From: Argyresthia goedartella
Lineage: Eukaryota; Arthropoda; Insecta; Lepidoptera; Argyresthiidae
DNA length: 64,000 nt
Reading direction: 5' to 3'
NCBI GenBank assembly: GCA_949825045.1
Contig: OX463815.1
Coordinates: forward strand, 30,061,356-30,125,355
Shown here: positions 20,700 to 32,339 of the stretch, piece after piece
Layout: each line of letters starts with the position of its first letter
Numbering within the stretch: position 1 is the stretch's first letter
Made by a program: the position numbers and the translations under genes
The notes under the pieces: generated by a model
What the model saw: only the letters and a program-made list of their open reading frames with translations
What the model was told of the DNA's origin: nothing
Databases searched by the model: none

Positions 20700-22400
20700 T
20701 GGAGAGATATCCCAACAACTTAGCCTACTACTTATTTTAATTAACCTTAAATTCAAGACGAAGTACGAAAAATATTAAACTAAAAATCAGAACCAAAAAT
20801 CAATACTCGTGAATTAAGCTAATGATGTAATGTGGAGGGATATTCCAATTAACCTAACCTACTTACTTATTCAAATGAAAATAAACATTCAAGAAATAAT
20901 GCTACAACTATTACAAACACAACCAAAACTATTACAAATACAACTAAATTTAACAATAAATTGGTAAAACCGAAGCTATAGCACGTATTATACATATAAA
21001 TATGAAGTACAATTTACATAATACCTATGCTTGCTCTCTAAAAAGTTTGAAAAAAATAGTAATAAAAAAAATAATAAAAAACCCACGACCGACGGTTGAA
21101 ACTTAGTTGCAAAAGGATAAAATAATTTTGAAACCCTCGACTCAAATAATGTATGCTATGAACTTAATAAAAAAACAAGAAAATCTGTCGGGGGCTGCTA
21201 TTACGTTATTTTTCTAATTTTATGATTAATAATTTAGAATCTGTGAAATTTCAAAATTGAATTTTCTTGCTGCTATTAAATGAACTAGTATGAATATGCT
21301 AGCACGAAATTTATATTTTTTCGTCGTTAAGTTGGTAGCAATAAATCCATTGTTGCTAGCTTTAAAAAATGTGTTACCCAAAATGAAGGGAGAAAATATC
21401 ATCATAACTATTGGAGGGGGCAGCTTGGCCTCGCTCAGGTGCTAAACTTGGCGTCAGGTATTCTTAACTCACACTATAAATGTTTATATACGTTTCCTAT
21501 TCTCATAGAATCATTTTTATTAATTTTACGTACTTCGTTTAGTGTTGTGACGAGCTCGAGACTATCTACAAACTGCTCTTATTTTTTAACTGGCAACTGG
21601 ATATTGCTTGTGCCCATTTTTTTGAAAGTTTTATAGCCTACTTAACGGCGAAGGAACAATTTTTTGAAAAGCAGTTTACAACAACAATAAAAGATGCAAC
21701 TCTGCGGTCTTTACTTTGCACAATTCAGACCACCGTACAAATTGGAAGTGCCATACTCAGCTTACAGACCACAATCATTTCTACTCTGTGGTAGACCGCT
21801 GGAGATTCAACGACGCCATCTGTCGAGCTGCTTTGATAACTGAGCATTCAGAAAACTCCTCAATATTACGTACCTACCCGTAACCGGCGAGGTTGTATGA
21901 AGAGACTTATCAAATGTTGAGGAAGCGAAGGATGTATGCCAGGATCGTAACAAGTGGAGGTATTTAGTCTCTGTCTTTCTCTCTTCCTTATATAATATGT
22001 ATGTTTGCGTCACAGGTTTACTTTAACTCACCATTGCTCCTTTTACTATCCAGCATAATATTAATAGTGGTTAGCCAATGAAATCACATTAGTTTTGATA
22101 AGAATTTTGTAATAGCCTATACCTGAATCAATTCACTAGATAATTTACACAAAAACTAGATCTTTCGATTTGTTTACATGCGAGAACTTGATGGTTGTTA
22201 CTCATCGTTGCGAATTTTTGTCTGTGATTAATGAAGTTTCGTTTTGCCAATTTGATTTGCCATTCTTACCATCTTTTTGAATGGATCTCAAGTCCAGAAT
22301 CGTAAAAACGATTAATTGCCAACGATTCTATTTCTAGAATCGATTCTGACAAGATCTGTCACACACACACAACAGCAAAAAAAACCAACAATAAAAATAT
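20700..22400. other. No gene seen
   Basis: Very AT-rich sequence with many poly-A/T tracts. I find no coding motif, no inverted repeat pair and no tandem array that I can support. Confidence 0.45.
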
Positions 22401-22410
22401 GTAAGTAAAC

Positions 22411-23187
22411 ATGGCGAGTAATACAGATGATTTGGACACAAATATCGAAAATGTAAGAGAATTCATTACAGGTGCTATGTTTTAGTGTAAAAATACTGTG
22501 TATAAGTATATAGTCTTTCCTTTTCAGTTAAAAAAAAACGTGAAGAAATCTTTCGCAGGTATTTACGCCAGTTTGAAGGCAAGGGAACTGAAAACTTTGA
22601 GGCAAATCGACGCTATAGGAAAACAATGCCAAGACAACAAAGATTTGAAGCGAAATTGTTTTCAAAATATTCAAATATCTTATGAAAACGAGTCCACATT
22701 ACTAAATAATATTAACAGTTACGGAGCAATACATTTGGAGAGACTTAATTTTGATAGCAGTATGTTTACACTAGAAGACTATATTAGCCCTAATGATGAT
22801 CACCTTTATTCCTATAAATGTATCGAGGATTTGGCTACTGAAAGCGAGGACTTGGGAGCTATAGAAGAGGCTGCTTTAAAGCAAATTACAAGCACAAACA
22901 ACTGTGTCTGTTACGTAAACATAAGATCAGATGAGGTCTCAAAACAATTCCGAGACAATCCAGAAGTCCCAAAATGTGCTGAATGTAAGTCTAAAGACGA
23001 TGCTACTGATGAAATTTCTGAAACTAATGATTGCCAAGCTACTGATGAGGAGAGCAGTGAATGTTTAGAAGAAGCGAAGAAGATTGAGCCGACTGACGAT
23101 TGGCTGAATTCTATAAAGGGTCAAACAGAGACGGAGCCCTCCCAAGTCACTGACCAGATGGAACACAGCACTATAACCTGCACCTAG
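22411..23187 (+). CDS. Two-exon gene, acidic protein with coiled-coil-like N-terminus
   Basis: Exon 1 is 22411-22452 (MASNTDDLDTNIEN). The donor GTAAGA at 22453 and acceptor TTTTCAG at 22521-22527 lead into exon 2, 22528-23187, in the same phase, giving 233 residues. An N-terminal region of regularly spaced Leu/Ile in charged helix (FAGIYASLKARELKTLRQID) suggests a coiled coil. This is followed by EDYISPNDDHLYSYKCIEDL, a Cys pair (KCAEC), and an acidic low-complexity tail rich in Asp, Glu and Ser. I do not recognise the family with confidence; the KAREL-KTLRQID stretch is loosely like the helical N-terminus of NCOA4/ARA70-type or TRIM-type proteins. Intact frame, splice sites and poly(A) signal favour a functional host gene. 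There is no signal peptide or membrane segment. Confidence 0.7.
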
Positions 23188-23256
23188 ACCACATGGTAGT
23201 ATAGTTACAAGCATTTATTTCCTTTCGAATTTTGATACTTAATTATAAAGTACAGA

Positions 23257-23262
23257 AATAAA
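23257..23262 (+). terminator. AATAAA poly(A) signal
   Basis: Lies 70 bases after the stop codon of the two-exon gene, in AT-rich 3' UTR. Confidence 0.6.
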
Positions 23263-23331
23263 GATTTTATATTTTGATCTAACAGTTAAAGTGTCTGTTT
23301 CTCAATTATTTAATAACTTAATGTGTTGGAC

Positions 23332-23625
23332 TTTGAGAATCTACGGCCTTCTGCCACATCATATAATGAATGGAGTATTTTGTTATTTAGTCTCTCTCTT
23401 ATCTATATATCTTCCCTAGTTTACTGGCCCATATACACTACAATGACACCTTTCAGACTGGTGGTGTGGACCTCGTTACCTTTGAGAATCTGCGGCCTTC
23501 TGCCACATCATATAATGAATGGAGTATTTTGTTATTTAGTCTCTCTCTTATCTATACATCTTCCCTAGTTTACTGGCCCATATACACTACAATGACACCT
23601 TTCAGAGACTGGTGGTGTGGACCTT
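23332..23625. repeat. Direct duplication of about 150 bp
   Basis: TTTGAGAATCTACGGCCTTC through ACAATGACACCTTTCAGA occurs twice with few changes, at 23332 and 23481. GTGGTGTGGACC is present at 23461 and again at 23612. Near-identity implies a recent duplication. It lies directly upstream of the decayed retroelement. Confidence 0.85.
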
Positions 23626-24505
23626 GTTACTCACATCTTGGGTATACATGGTGACGGGTTCCACATTCCTTTTGCGGGGGAGGCGGAGGGCTTATGGCGT
23701 GCCCGGTGTCCTGGAAGCGACCTGCCGGAAAGGCTGTATGTTCAGCGCTCCTGGGATGAGGTCGTGTGCGGAGTCATTCGTGATGATTTCCTCGCTCATA
23801 GATAGGGGCCGGAATTGGCGCACCTGCGTGCCGTTTGTCAGTCAGACTCGGGGTTGTGGCTGCACGCAATGCTTCTCCCCAGCTGGGAACTTTCCTGGAC
23901 GACAACACTTTGCGCGTGGCAGTCGCTTTGCGTTTGGGCTGCACTATCTGCCAGCCGCATCGATGCGTTTGTGGGGCATGGGTCAATGAGTTGGGTCGCC
24001 GACATTGTACCAGGAGCGCTGGCAGGTTTTCGCGGCACCACGCAATAAACGATATCGTTCGTAGGGCGTTGGTATCGGCCAACGTTCCTAGTGTGTTGGA
24101 GCCGCCAGGTTTGTGCCGGTCGATGGGAAGCGTCCGGACGGCTTGACCCTGGTACCTTGGGAGAGAGGATGTTCCCTGCTATGGGATGCGACCTGCGTGT
24201 GCACCTTTGCAGCCTCCCATGTCGGGTCGACGGCGGCCCGCGCTGGTGCAGCCGCCGAGTCTGCCGCAAGACAGAAGTCCCTTAAGTATGCCGCACTCAC
24301 GGGAAACTACATCTTTGTGCCTCTTGCGCTCGAGACTACTGGGGTTTGGGGGACACAAGGGAAAATATTTATTAAGGATCTGGGGCGCCGTCTAAGGGAT
24401 AGAGGTTTTGACTACCGCTCTGGGGCATTTCTGATGCAAAGGATCTCCCTGGCTGTGCAGCGGGGAAATGCTGCAAGCGTCATGGGAACCTTAGCCTTGG
24501 TTTAT
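23626..24505 (+). pseudogene. Decayed retroelement C-terminal ORF, second copy
   Basis: Frames at 23617-23805, 23835-24146 and 24113-24500 together match the protein at 11195-12613. Shared points are the W-D-E block, [19 protein letters not shown], a Cys/His cluster ([15 protein letters not shown]), [22 protein letters not shown], an Ala-rich helix and SLAVQRGNAASVMGTL. A stop near 23803 and frame shifts near 23830 and 24110 disable it. Its CLRLG/RPDG spacing mirrors the intact-frame copy, so this is the same domain. Homology stops at about 24495. Confidence 0.8.
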
Positions 24506-24619
24506 TCGCGTAGTTGTTTCTTTTTGTGTTTTTATTCAGAACTTGTTTTTACTAAAATCTATTTTTTAGGCATCTGCGGAAAAAATACTGACACTTGGAC
24601 ATTTAACCCATGTCCATTA

Positions 24620-24990
24620 TCCACACTGGACGAGCGGTGACTAGGAGCCGCGGCAAGTGTGACTAGAAATGGAAATAAAATTATTTTATTTGCATACAAT
24701 AATAACTCTAGTTAACACTAAAGAAACTCATAAAAACATGTCCTTTTACTTACTTCACAAAAACAAATATGACTTTAGTGTGTGGTGTATCTGAGTAAAT
24801 TCGGTGGTGTATTTATCGTTGTGGTCCTTTCCTGATTGCGTAAGCTGGTAGATATGGAATGTGAAGCAGTAATGAATTAAAGCATGATCTTCAATCGAAC
24901 ATAATATATAAGCCGAAGCCCAGTGAAGGGTCAGTCCTTACCACACACAACCCAATACAGTCAATTTAGTGAGGATGTAGATGTTGGCAG
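24620..24990. repeat. Interspersed repeat, partner of 60955-61330 (inverted)
   Basis: TCCACACTGGACGAGCGGTG, CTTTAGTGTGTGGT, CCTGATTGCGTAAGCT and GATCTTCAATCGAACATAAT occur in order. The reverse complement of 61055-61330 has the same order. The continuation of this repeat lies at 26786-26850, so LINE sequence split this copy. Confidence 0.75.
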
Positions 24991-25040
24991 CCGATTGACA
25001 AATTGGGCACATTATGATGTGTTTTGGCATATCTGCCATG

Positions 25041-25380
25041 TTAAACCCGGCATATTGTTTCAAGACCAAGGTTCGACGATCTGCCAGCCTCAGACTGGAA
25101 AAGTAGGGCGACGATAGATTTGGCTCTAGATAGATTTGTACTGAAAATATTTACATAATCGTAATTTTTTGCCGCTTCTCTACTTTGGACCATTGTGGGA
25201 GAAGTAGGGCGTAGAAACTCCCACAGATTGATTTTTAGATCTCCTAAAAATAGCTTGTGCTTACCTAATACAAATATTATTTCTTCTTTTTGTCTTTCAA
25301 TTTTGAAGACCAGTGAAGTAGCATCAGAAAACAACACTATGTCAGTCAATTTCTCCACCAAGAAAGGCAGATCGTAATAA
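25041..25380 (-). pseudogene. Jockey-like LINE fragment (RT palm piece, chimeric)
   Basis: The minus-strand frame reads MVEKLTDIVLFSDATS, a mutated form of the FADDTS palm box seen at 48850-48885, then joins 3'-end sequence of the same LINE family (GGGAGTTTCTACGCCC, compare 47125-47150). The intervening RT region is deleted. Confidence 0.65.
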
Positions 25381-25413
25381 TGTAAAATATATAAGTACCA
25401 GAAATAAGAAAGG

Positions 25414-26190
25414 ACCTAAAATCAAAATCAAAAATCAAAATCAAAAATCATTTATTTCCATAGGATGTTGTTACATCACTTAGATCCGTCATTACATTTT
25501 TTTGGGTGAGTTCACTAACCCAATGGCGGAATCTGTGGAGAAGAGCTCACCGAAGAAACTCCACAGTCGTCGCATCTTTTGCGTTTCCTTTTTTAAATAA
25601 AATATTGTCAAATTACAAAATGAATGCTAATTATATATCGAAACAGCCTGTTACTCAAACAATCTATTCCCATGGACATCTGTCCTCTAAGTAATCAGAT
25701 ATCCTGTAGTAACCTTTTTTATACAATTTCTGTTTTATTATTATTTTAAACTTGTCTAAAGGTAAGTTTTTAATATCAGTAGGGACCTTATTGTAATAGC
25801 GTATACAATTGCCTTTAAAAGAATTACTAATCTTATGTAGTCGGCTTACATAAGCAACCAACTTGTCTTTATTTCTAGTATTAAAATTGTGTATATCACT
25901 GTACTTCTGAAAATTAGTTATATTTCTTTTTACATACACAAGATTGTCATAGATATATTGAGACACAAATGTCAGAATATTGATTTCTTTAAACTTTTCC
26001 CTCAGTGACACTCTAGGCCCTAATCTATAAATTGCACGAACAGCCCGTTTCTGCAGAATAAATATACTATAAGCATTCGCAGCGAAACCTACTATGGAAC
26101 CTTGTGGAACGCCAATTTTTACTCCCGATCCATCAGATTTAATGCCGTTGACTTTTTGAGCTTGCGACTGAAAGAAATGAATTGACAAAA
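25414..26190 (-). pseudogene. Jockey-like LINE 3' end, 5'-truncated
   Basis: The minus-strand frame 25664-26188 contains a short SDGSGVKIGVPQGS piece of the RT, then a deletion, then the C-terminal block QKRAVRAIYRLG, FKGNCIRYYNKVP and a final KKGYYRISDYL. Downstream on the minus strand is a 3' tail of (TTTTGA)-type repeats at 25414-25450. Same family as 47030-49480. Confidence 0.75.
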
Positions 26191-26785
26191 TTTGGCTAGA
26201 GTAGGTTATTGTGGCTCAAGTTCAATTGTGTTGTAGGTTAGGTTTCAACCAAGAAGAAGCAAAACCGGAGCATATGAAAAAAAAAATAACGAGGATAATA
26301 AAAGTCTCTAAAATATCATACTGGGATACTCAACAGTAGTCCACCGGCTCCCGTGAAATGGTCATCCTACTTTTCTTGACTTGGTTTATAACCTAGAAAA
26401 TATATTTATGGATAATTATTTTTAAAAGTATACGGAAATAGTCATCTAGCATACGTGTAACAACAAAAAATCATTTTAAAAATGAAATATTTGTTAATTA
26501 CTTAAAATTTTTAATATGTTACTATGTGACGTTGTGTCCTTTTGCCATATCATGCTGTGGCGAAACTGGCGAAGCATTTACTGGGAATATCTACAAATGT
26601 TTGGTTCTCATCGATCTGCCCGATTTTGGTTTTGGCACATCATGATGCCCCATAGACAACGGCGTATTTCAAGAAACACCGTCGTATCGCCATGGCGCGG
26701 CACATCATGATGTGCCAGTTCTACAATCGGCCGCCGACATAGATAGACATAGGTAAAGGGTAAAGCACAGTCTTTAGTTGAAGTA
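26191..26785. other. No gene seen
   Basis: AT-rich sequence; an inverted CATCATGATG-type motif near 26635-26715 is the only structure noticed. Confidence 0.4.
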
Positions 26786-26930
26786 TCCTAGATTTGGTTT
26801 TATGAGAATGGCGTGCACATATATCAAGACTAAAGATGAAGATAGCGCGCTGCGTATGCGTTTATACAGGGTGGCCAAAAAGTCGTGGATCAAACGAAAC
26901 AGGGAGATAAAGGAGGTAATTTTCAACAAA
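26786..26930. repeat. Continuation of the 24.6 kb repeat, plus a CAGGGTGGCC element end
   Basis: 26786-26850 (TAGATTTGGTTTTATGAGAA, ATATCAAGACTAAAGATGAA) is the reverse-complement partner of 60960-61022. At 26868 a TACAGGGTGGCCAAAAAGT sequence begins, which resembles the end of a mariner-type element. No matching second end was found. Confidence 0.5.
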
Positions 26931-27099
26931 AAATCTTTCTACAGCATGGCCATAAATTCATTGCTAAGAGCAGTGAAATATCTAATCCCACCAAAAATAA
27001 ATGTGAAAATGGAAGCCAACTTCAATATTAACAATAAAGAAATGACACAGGTTACAAATGCTTGACACAATGTTTATGTACGTTATCACTGACTCAATT

Positions 27100-27638
27100 A
27101 AAAGACGAGCACATTAACCGACCGCAGCGATACTACTGTGCAACCTGCTGTCGGGGTACCTGGGGGAGAACAGTTTACTACCGGAATTGCAATCCGGATT
27201 TCGTAAAGACCATGGTACTACTACTGCACTGCTAGACGTCGTAGATAATGTGCTGTCTGCACTCGATGGGCGTATGAGTACAATACTGTTGTTGCTGGAC
27301 TACTCCAGAGCCTTCGATTGTTTGAACATTTATCTCTTGCTTTCGAAAATCTCGTATGGGACTTGACAGTTTCACAGTGCGCTGGTTTGGTAACTAGGTA
27401 CCTAACAGACCGAACGTAGACGGTAGTTTTGCGAAGACGGAGTGGTACCCAGAGTTTTTTAACCACGAAGCCGTTGACGAGAGGCGTACCACAGGGTTCT
27501 ATTCTTGGCCCACTTCTATTTATTTTGTACAGTGCAGACACTGCTAGAAGTAAAAAGAAGTGCCAGTATCATCTGTGTGCAGACGATGTCCAACTTTATA
27601 CATCAACCAGGCCCACCGATGCAGTATTTGCTATTATA
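27100..27638 (+). pseudogene. LINE reverse transcriptase, left part (split by DD82E element)
   Basis: Reads LQSGFRKDHGTTTALLDVVD and LLDYSRAFDCL (27180-27320), then RGVPQGSILGPLLFILYSAD and CADDVQLYTS (27479-27610), in two frames. It stops at the DD82E insertion and resumes at 30030 with the thumb region. CR1/L2-like, related to 1290-2956. Confidence 0.8.
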
Positions 27639-30027
27639 CCTAGTCCAACATAGGATGATCTCTGACAGCTGTCAGTGTCAAAACACGCCTATGAAGTATC
27701 GTATTTTTCGACGGTAAAATGTATAGAGACAATTTAAATACTTTATTGGCAAATAGTGACGTGCTACACTTATCGTAAGACAAGTTATCGATCTTGACTC
27801 GAAACATATAATAGAATATTGATGATATTTTGTAAATAAAATAGATTGCAAACAACAAGGTAAATGAAATAGAAATACTATTAAAACAACGATAAAAAAT
27901 AGTTTTATTTTTGTTAAAAGCAAACTGAATTTTTAACGAGTGGCGCTTCATGGGCGCTCCACACTCGCGCGTGAAACAATAATGAAATCCCATTCATTCA
28001 TTCATGCATGTTTCGCGGGCTTTGCGCGTGAGTGTGTAGAGTGGGCTTCACCGCGCCATGCCGCCATCTTGTTTGATTGCATTGCATCTGCCATTCTGCC
28101 ATCTTGTTCAGTACGAGTGCCAACGCCTTGTATACGCCACGTGTTTTCATTCAGTCTCCATTCGGTTATCGTTATTGTTATTAATTTGTTGAGTTTTGCT
28201 GTTATTTGTTTGTTAAGTTTGTTCTGTTTTTGGATACAGTATGCCAAAAAGAACAAAGAAAACTGTTTTAAATAGTGAAAGCCGGGAGTTTGTGATTCGC
28301 TTGCGCGAATACTTTGAACGCGAGAGTCAAAATGGCGGACCGTTGTTGCCATTAACACAAGCGTGCAACAGAGTTGCTGATGCTCTGGGAATCGGGATTG
28401 CTACAGTGATTCGTGTCAGCAGAGAAAAGTATGGTGAGCAATCATCTGCGACAACAACGACAGAGGAAAACGAAGAGCAAAAACTGTCGACGCCAAATAA
28501 AAAAAGGAAGAGGACGTGTCCAATATCAAAAATTGACGATTTTGATGCCGCAGCAATCCGGAACCATATTTATGGGTACTACACGCGTGGAGAGTTACCA
28601 ACACTCAGAAAACTACAAACATCTCTTGAAGACGCTGAATTATTTAAAGGTGGCCACTCGTCGTTAGCCAAAACACTAAAAAGCATCGGGTTCCGCTACA
28701 AAAAAAGTGACAAAAGAAAAATACTAATGGAGCGGACAGATGTTGCGCTCAAGAGAATTGATTTTCTCCGAAAAATTAAAGAGATCTCAAACTGGGACAA
28801 AGTGGTTTTTCTGGACGAAACGTGGCTAAACGCAAATCACACAGTTTCAAGATCTTGGACGGATGACACAGCTGAGTCAACTACAAAAGTGCCCGAAGGC
28901 AAAGGGCAAAGATTAATTATAACACATGCTGGGACGTCGTCTGGCTTTGTGCCGAATTGTTTGCTGGCGTTTAAATCAGTAAAGACCACCGAATATCATG
29001 AAGAAATGGATTTCGAAAGATTCAAAAAGTGGTTTTTAACTCTTTTGGAAAACCTGAAAGAACCGCATACCATCGTGATGGACAATGCATCGTACCACTC
29101 CGTACAAAGAGATAAAGCACCAACGTCAAGCAACCGGAAATTGGATTTAATTTCGTGGCTGCAAAGCAAAGGTATAGAGGCCAACGAAAAGATGTTGAAA
29201 ACTGAATTACTACGATTGGTCCGTATACACAAACCCCGTACTCCAACATACATCTTGGATGAAATAGCAAAAGAAAAGGGCCATACTGTGATTCGGCTAC
29301 CTCCATACCACTGCCAGTACAACCCGATAGAGCTGATCTGGGCTCAAGTCAAAGGTAAACGTGCTTATGTGTTTCTTTCACCATCGCTCGCATTTCTCTC
29401 GTTTGCTTAAAAAAAGTCAATTAGATTAATATTTGTAATTTATTGTACTCACATAAAATTATAATCAAATACATTTTGATAGCATAGGAAGATAAGAATG
29501 TAAAAATATCTCATAAAACATCAATTAGCTAATAAAACATCGATTAGCTATTAAGACATCTCTTCCAACAAGCCATGGTGTGTTTTATATGTATTTTATT
29601 TCTTTGTTACAGGTTACGCAGCCAGACATAATACAACACCGCCTTTTACAGCAAATAAAATGCTGAAGTTACTGAAGGATGCATGTGACAGTGTCACATC
29701 GGACAATTGGAAGAAAGACATAGACAGAACAAGAAAAATTATGGAAGATGATTGGGAGCGTGACGTACGATTCGACCAATCTACCCAGGAACTGATTATA
29801 AATCTACAAGACTGCTCCAGCGAGTCAGAATCAGACTTTGATGATAGTGATTTGGGCTGTGAACCGATTTAACAAGAATAAAAACATGTTACAACATCCT
29901 TTTGTTTGATTTGCTTGAAACATTCAGAAACTTTGGTTAGAATATCGATAATTTATTTCGACATTATCCCCATGCCTAGTAAAGTCACAGTGACAAGCTG
30001 TCAGAGATCATCCTATGTTGGACTAGG
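27639..30027 (+). mobile_element. Complete DD82E-type Tc1/mariner-like element (2389 bp)
   Basis: Left end CCTAGTCCAACATAGGATGA and the reverse complement of the right end are identical over about 31 bp, then diverge by a 1-nt indel. TA flanks the element on both sides (27637-27638 and 30028-30029), as expected for this superfamily. The LINE reading resumes directly after the right end. It encloses one intact spliced transposase gene, so it may be competent. Confidence 0.9.
28241..29872 (+). CDS. DD82E-type transposase, intron-containing, intact
   Basis: Exon 1 is 28241-29354; the donor GTAAAC at 29355 and acceptor TTACAG at 29607-29612 join exon 2, 29613-29872, in phase (AAAG|GT). The product is 457 residues. 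The N-terminus has a helix-turn-helix-like stretch (CNRVADALGIGIATVIRVS, 42-60) and a basic KKRKR segment, then the DDE core: FLDETWLNANH (D192), IVMDNASYHS (D281) and YNPIELIW (E364). There are 82 residues between D281 and E364. GKGQRLIITHAG is shared with the copies at 1-835 and 40385-41893. An acidic Ser/Asp-rich C-terminus from exon 2 ends DLGCEPI. As I recall, DD82E families ('Sailor'-like) belong to the IS630-Tc1-mariner group. Without splicing, the first exon would end after a short read-through. No lesion seen. Confidence 0.9.
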
Positions 30028-30029
30028 TA

Positions 30030-31018
30030 TAATATAGTTTTATACAAAATCGCTTCTTGGTCTGACAAAATTGTCTTGTACTGAATCCAGCCAAATCATG
30101 GTAAGTGTAAGTACATGGTAATGGGTACAAAGCATCAAATCCATAATAAGACTCAAGCCATCACTTACTCCAAGAATATAGCCATCATGAGCGAACCAGT
30201 GGAACGGGTGTTGTAAGCCAAAAACCTTGGACTACTGATGGCTGGGGATTTACATTTCAAAAACCACATAGTTAGGATCGTGACCAATTGCTTCTACCGC
30301 GAATCAGTCTTTGTGAATCTCTGATATTATCAATAATTAACTACTGTGACGTTGTCTATGGTGGGTGTAGACTTGGACGGACGAAGAAGCTGATACAGTG
30401 TGTCCAAAACGCGTGTACACGTTTTTGCTTTAAAATCCCTCCTAGATCCCACATCACCCCGTTCTTGAACTTTAATTGAATTAATGAAAATGTATTAATT
30501 CACGCAACTTCACCTCGCAACGTTGCTGTTTGTTGTTGAGCTCTATGAATCACCTACCTACCTGTTAAGAAGGCTGGAGTGACCGGCGAGTCAGCGAAGG
30601 TGGGACGGATTATTACACCTGCACTTAGAACGGCAGCGTTCCGTGGGAGTTTCAGAATTGCGGCGTCCAGTTGCTGGAATGATATCCCTCCCCCAGTCAG
30701 TAAAGCAACAAGTAGGTGCACCTTTCGGCGCAAGCTAAGGGTATACCTGCTTGATCAGCAAAAACTACCATATTCCTGTTAACCCTTCCGTTACCTTCTG
30801 ACTTTCCGACTGGACTAGCAATCGCAAACATTTTCATAAATTTTCAAAATTTTCTTTTTGTTATTTTTGTCTCGTCTTAATCTCTGGTATCTTGGTTATG
30901 TCCTGCTCTGCTGTGCAATATTGTAACATGCTTGTGTGTTATATTTTTATTTATTTGGCTTTGGTGGGCTGACCAATATCATTGATACGTACTTTAAAAT
31001 ATTTATTGTATTGTATTG
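30030..31018 (+). pseudogene. LINE reverse transcriptase, right part and 3' tail
   Basis: After the DD82E element the LINE continues with the thumb (LYKIASWSDKI), SLILSIINYCDVVYGG (about 30320) and a C-terminal CWNDIPPPVSKATSRCTFRR block (30579-30782). A 3' UTR follows, ending in a TATTGTATTG repeat near 31015. Several stops are present. Confidence 0.75.
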
Positions 31019-32300
31019 ACAGCATTTATACAAGTATTATAGCACTATCACCATGATAACACCGTCACCGCTGGCACTGACTGAAAGCAGCGCTAAGGTG
31101 TTTTCATCTTAGCATTAAGCTGCCATTTTACAGCTGCTGAGGCGGATCGCGATAACGGTTTTGGTATGCGGTTGAATTTGTTGTTTGTATGCGCCTTCAT
31201 CAGCTATGAATAAACGTTTTCTTTCTTTCAATAACGTGGCTGTCGACTTCGCCGACAATAGTTTAGACATCTAAATGAATGACAAGTTCTGTATCTATGA
31301 TAATCCTGAAATTCTAACGTTACACAACGTACATAACTTAACACAATTCGAAGTTAAAGATTTAAGTTTGATATAAATAAACAAAATTTCATATGTTTAT
31401 GTTTAATAGATTTTGATTTAAGTGGCTCCAAATGGTTCGTGTAATATATAACACATGGCCGCTGCGTCGCCAGTTCTCTTCTTTTGAACTTGGCGGTGAC
31501 ACGCCGCTGCCGCGTGTCTAGGTTTTGCACATGTGGTAAACCCGTTTTGGTCGGGGGTTTGGGATAAATGTTGGGTTTTTTGTTTCTGTTTTGGAAAACT
31601 AACTACTTACCTACCAAATTGCAATGAGGAGGCGTATGCAAAATACAGCGAAAAAAATCCAGAACAGTTTTTGTGTTTTGTCTCCCATCCTGTGCCCGGT
31701 GCCTCCTTCCCTTCCCCGGCACCCCTGCTCGCGTAAACAAGTCAACTCACACAAATGCATTTTGTGGAACCATGCAATTGAAATTTGGAACGGTAAAATA
31801 GTTCATGTCACTTGCACCTTTCTTTCAAATACTAAAGATAAACTTAATATAATGTTTTATAAAAATATCCACAATTATATGTGTGTTCCAAATAATATAA
31901 AAAACGCCTTTTCTTACATGTTCCATTGGTTTTGAACGTGATGTCACGTATTTTTGTATCTACAGTAGTGTCGGTATGTAGGTAATACTAACTGTAATAA
32001 TAACTTTAACATTTAATAATAACTGCACTATAGGCACAGAACGAGCATTTAACCGTCCAATTTAGGGTTTAACGGTTAATGTACAACTCTAGTCTAGTAA
32101 CAAAATAAATAGCACCGTCCTTTTTATATAAAACATAAATAAAAATAACCAAAATACAAGTGTAAATAACTATATTTTATTATATCAATCTAGTTGAGCA
32201 ACAGAATTTTGCATTAAGGGATGCATTAATGTTGCATCTGTTCATGTAGAAATGTTGGACATTCTTATAAAAGTTAACTAGGTACTATAAGTTTTTCACT
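31019..32300. other. No gene seen
   Basis: Mixed sequence with a GC-rich patch near 31440-31520 and short unsupported ORFs. I find no motif or terminal repeat. Confidence 0.4.
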
Positions 32301-32339
32301 GAGCGTTAATGCACTACATGGTTTTTTTTCGTAGTAGAC

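Noticed and set aside
23774..24300. Minus-strand ORFs of 70-143 codons
   Set aside because: Shadows of the plus-strand retroelement remnant, which aligns to the ORF at 11195-12613.
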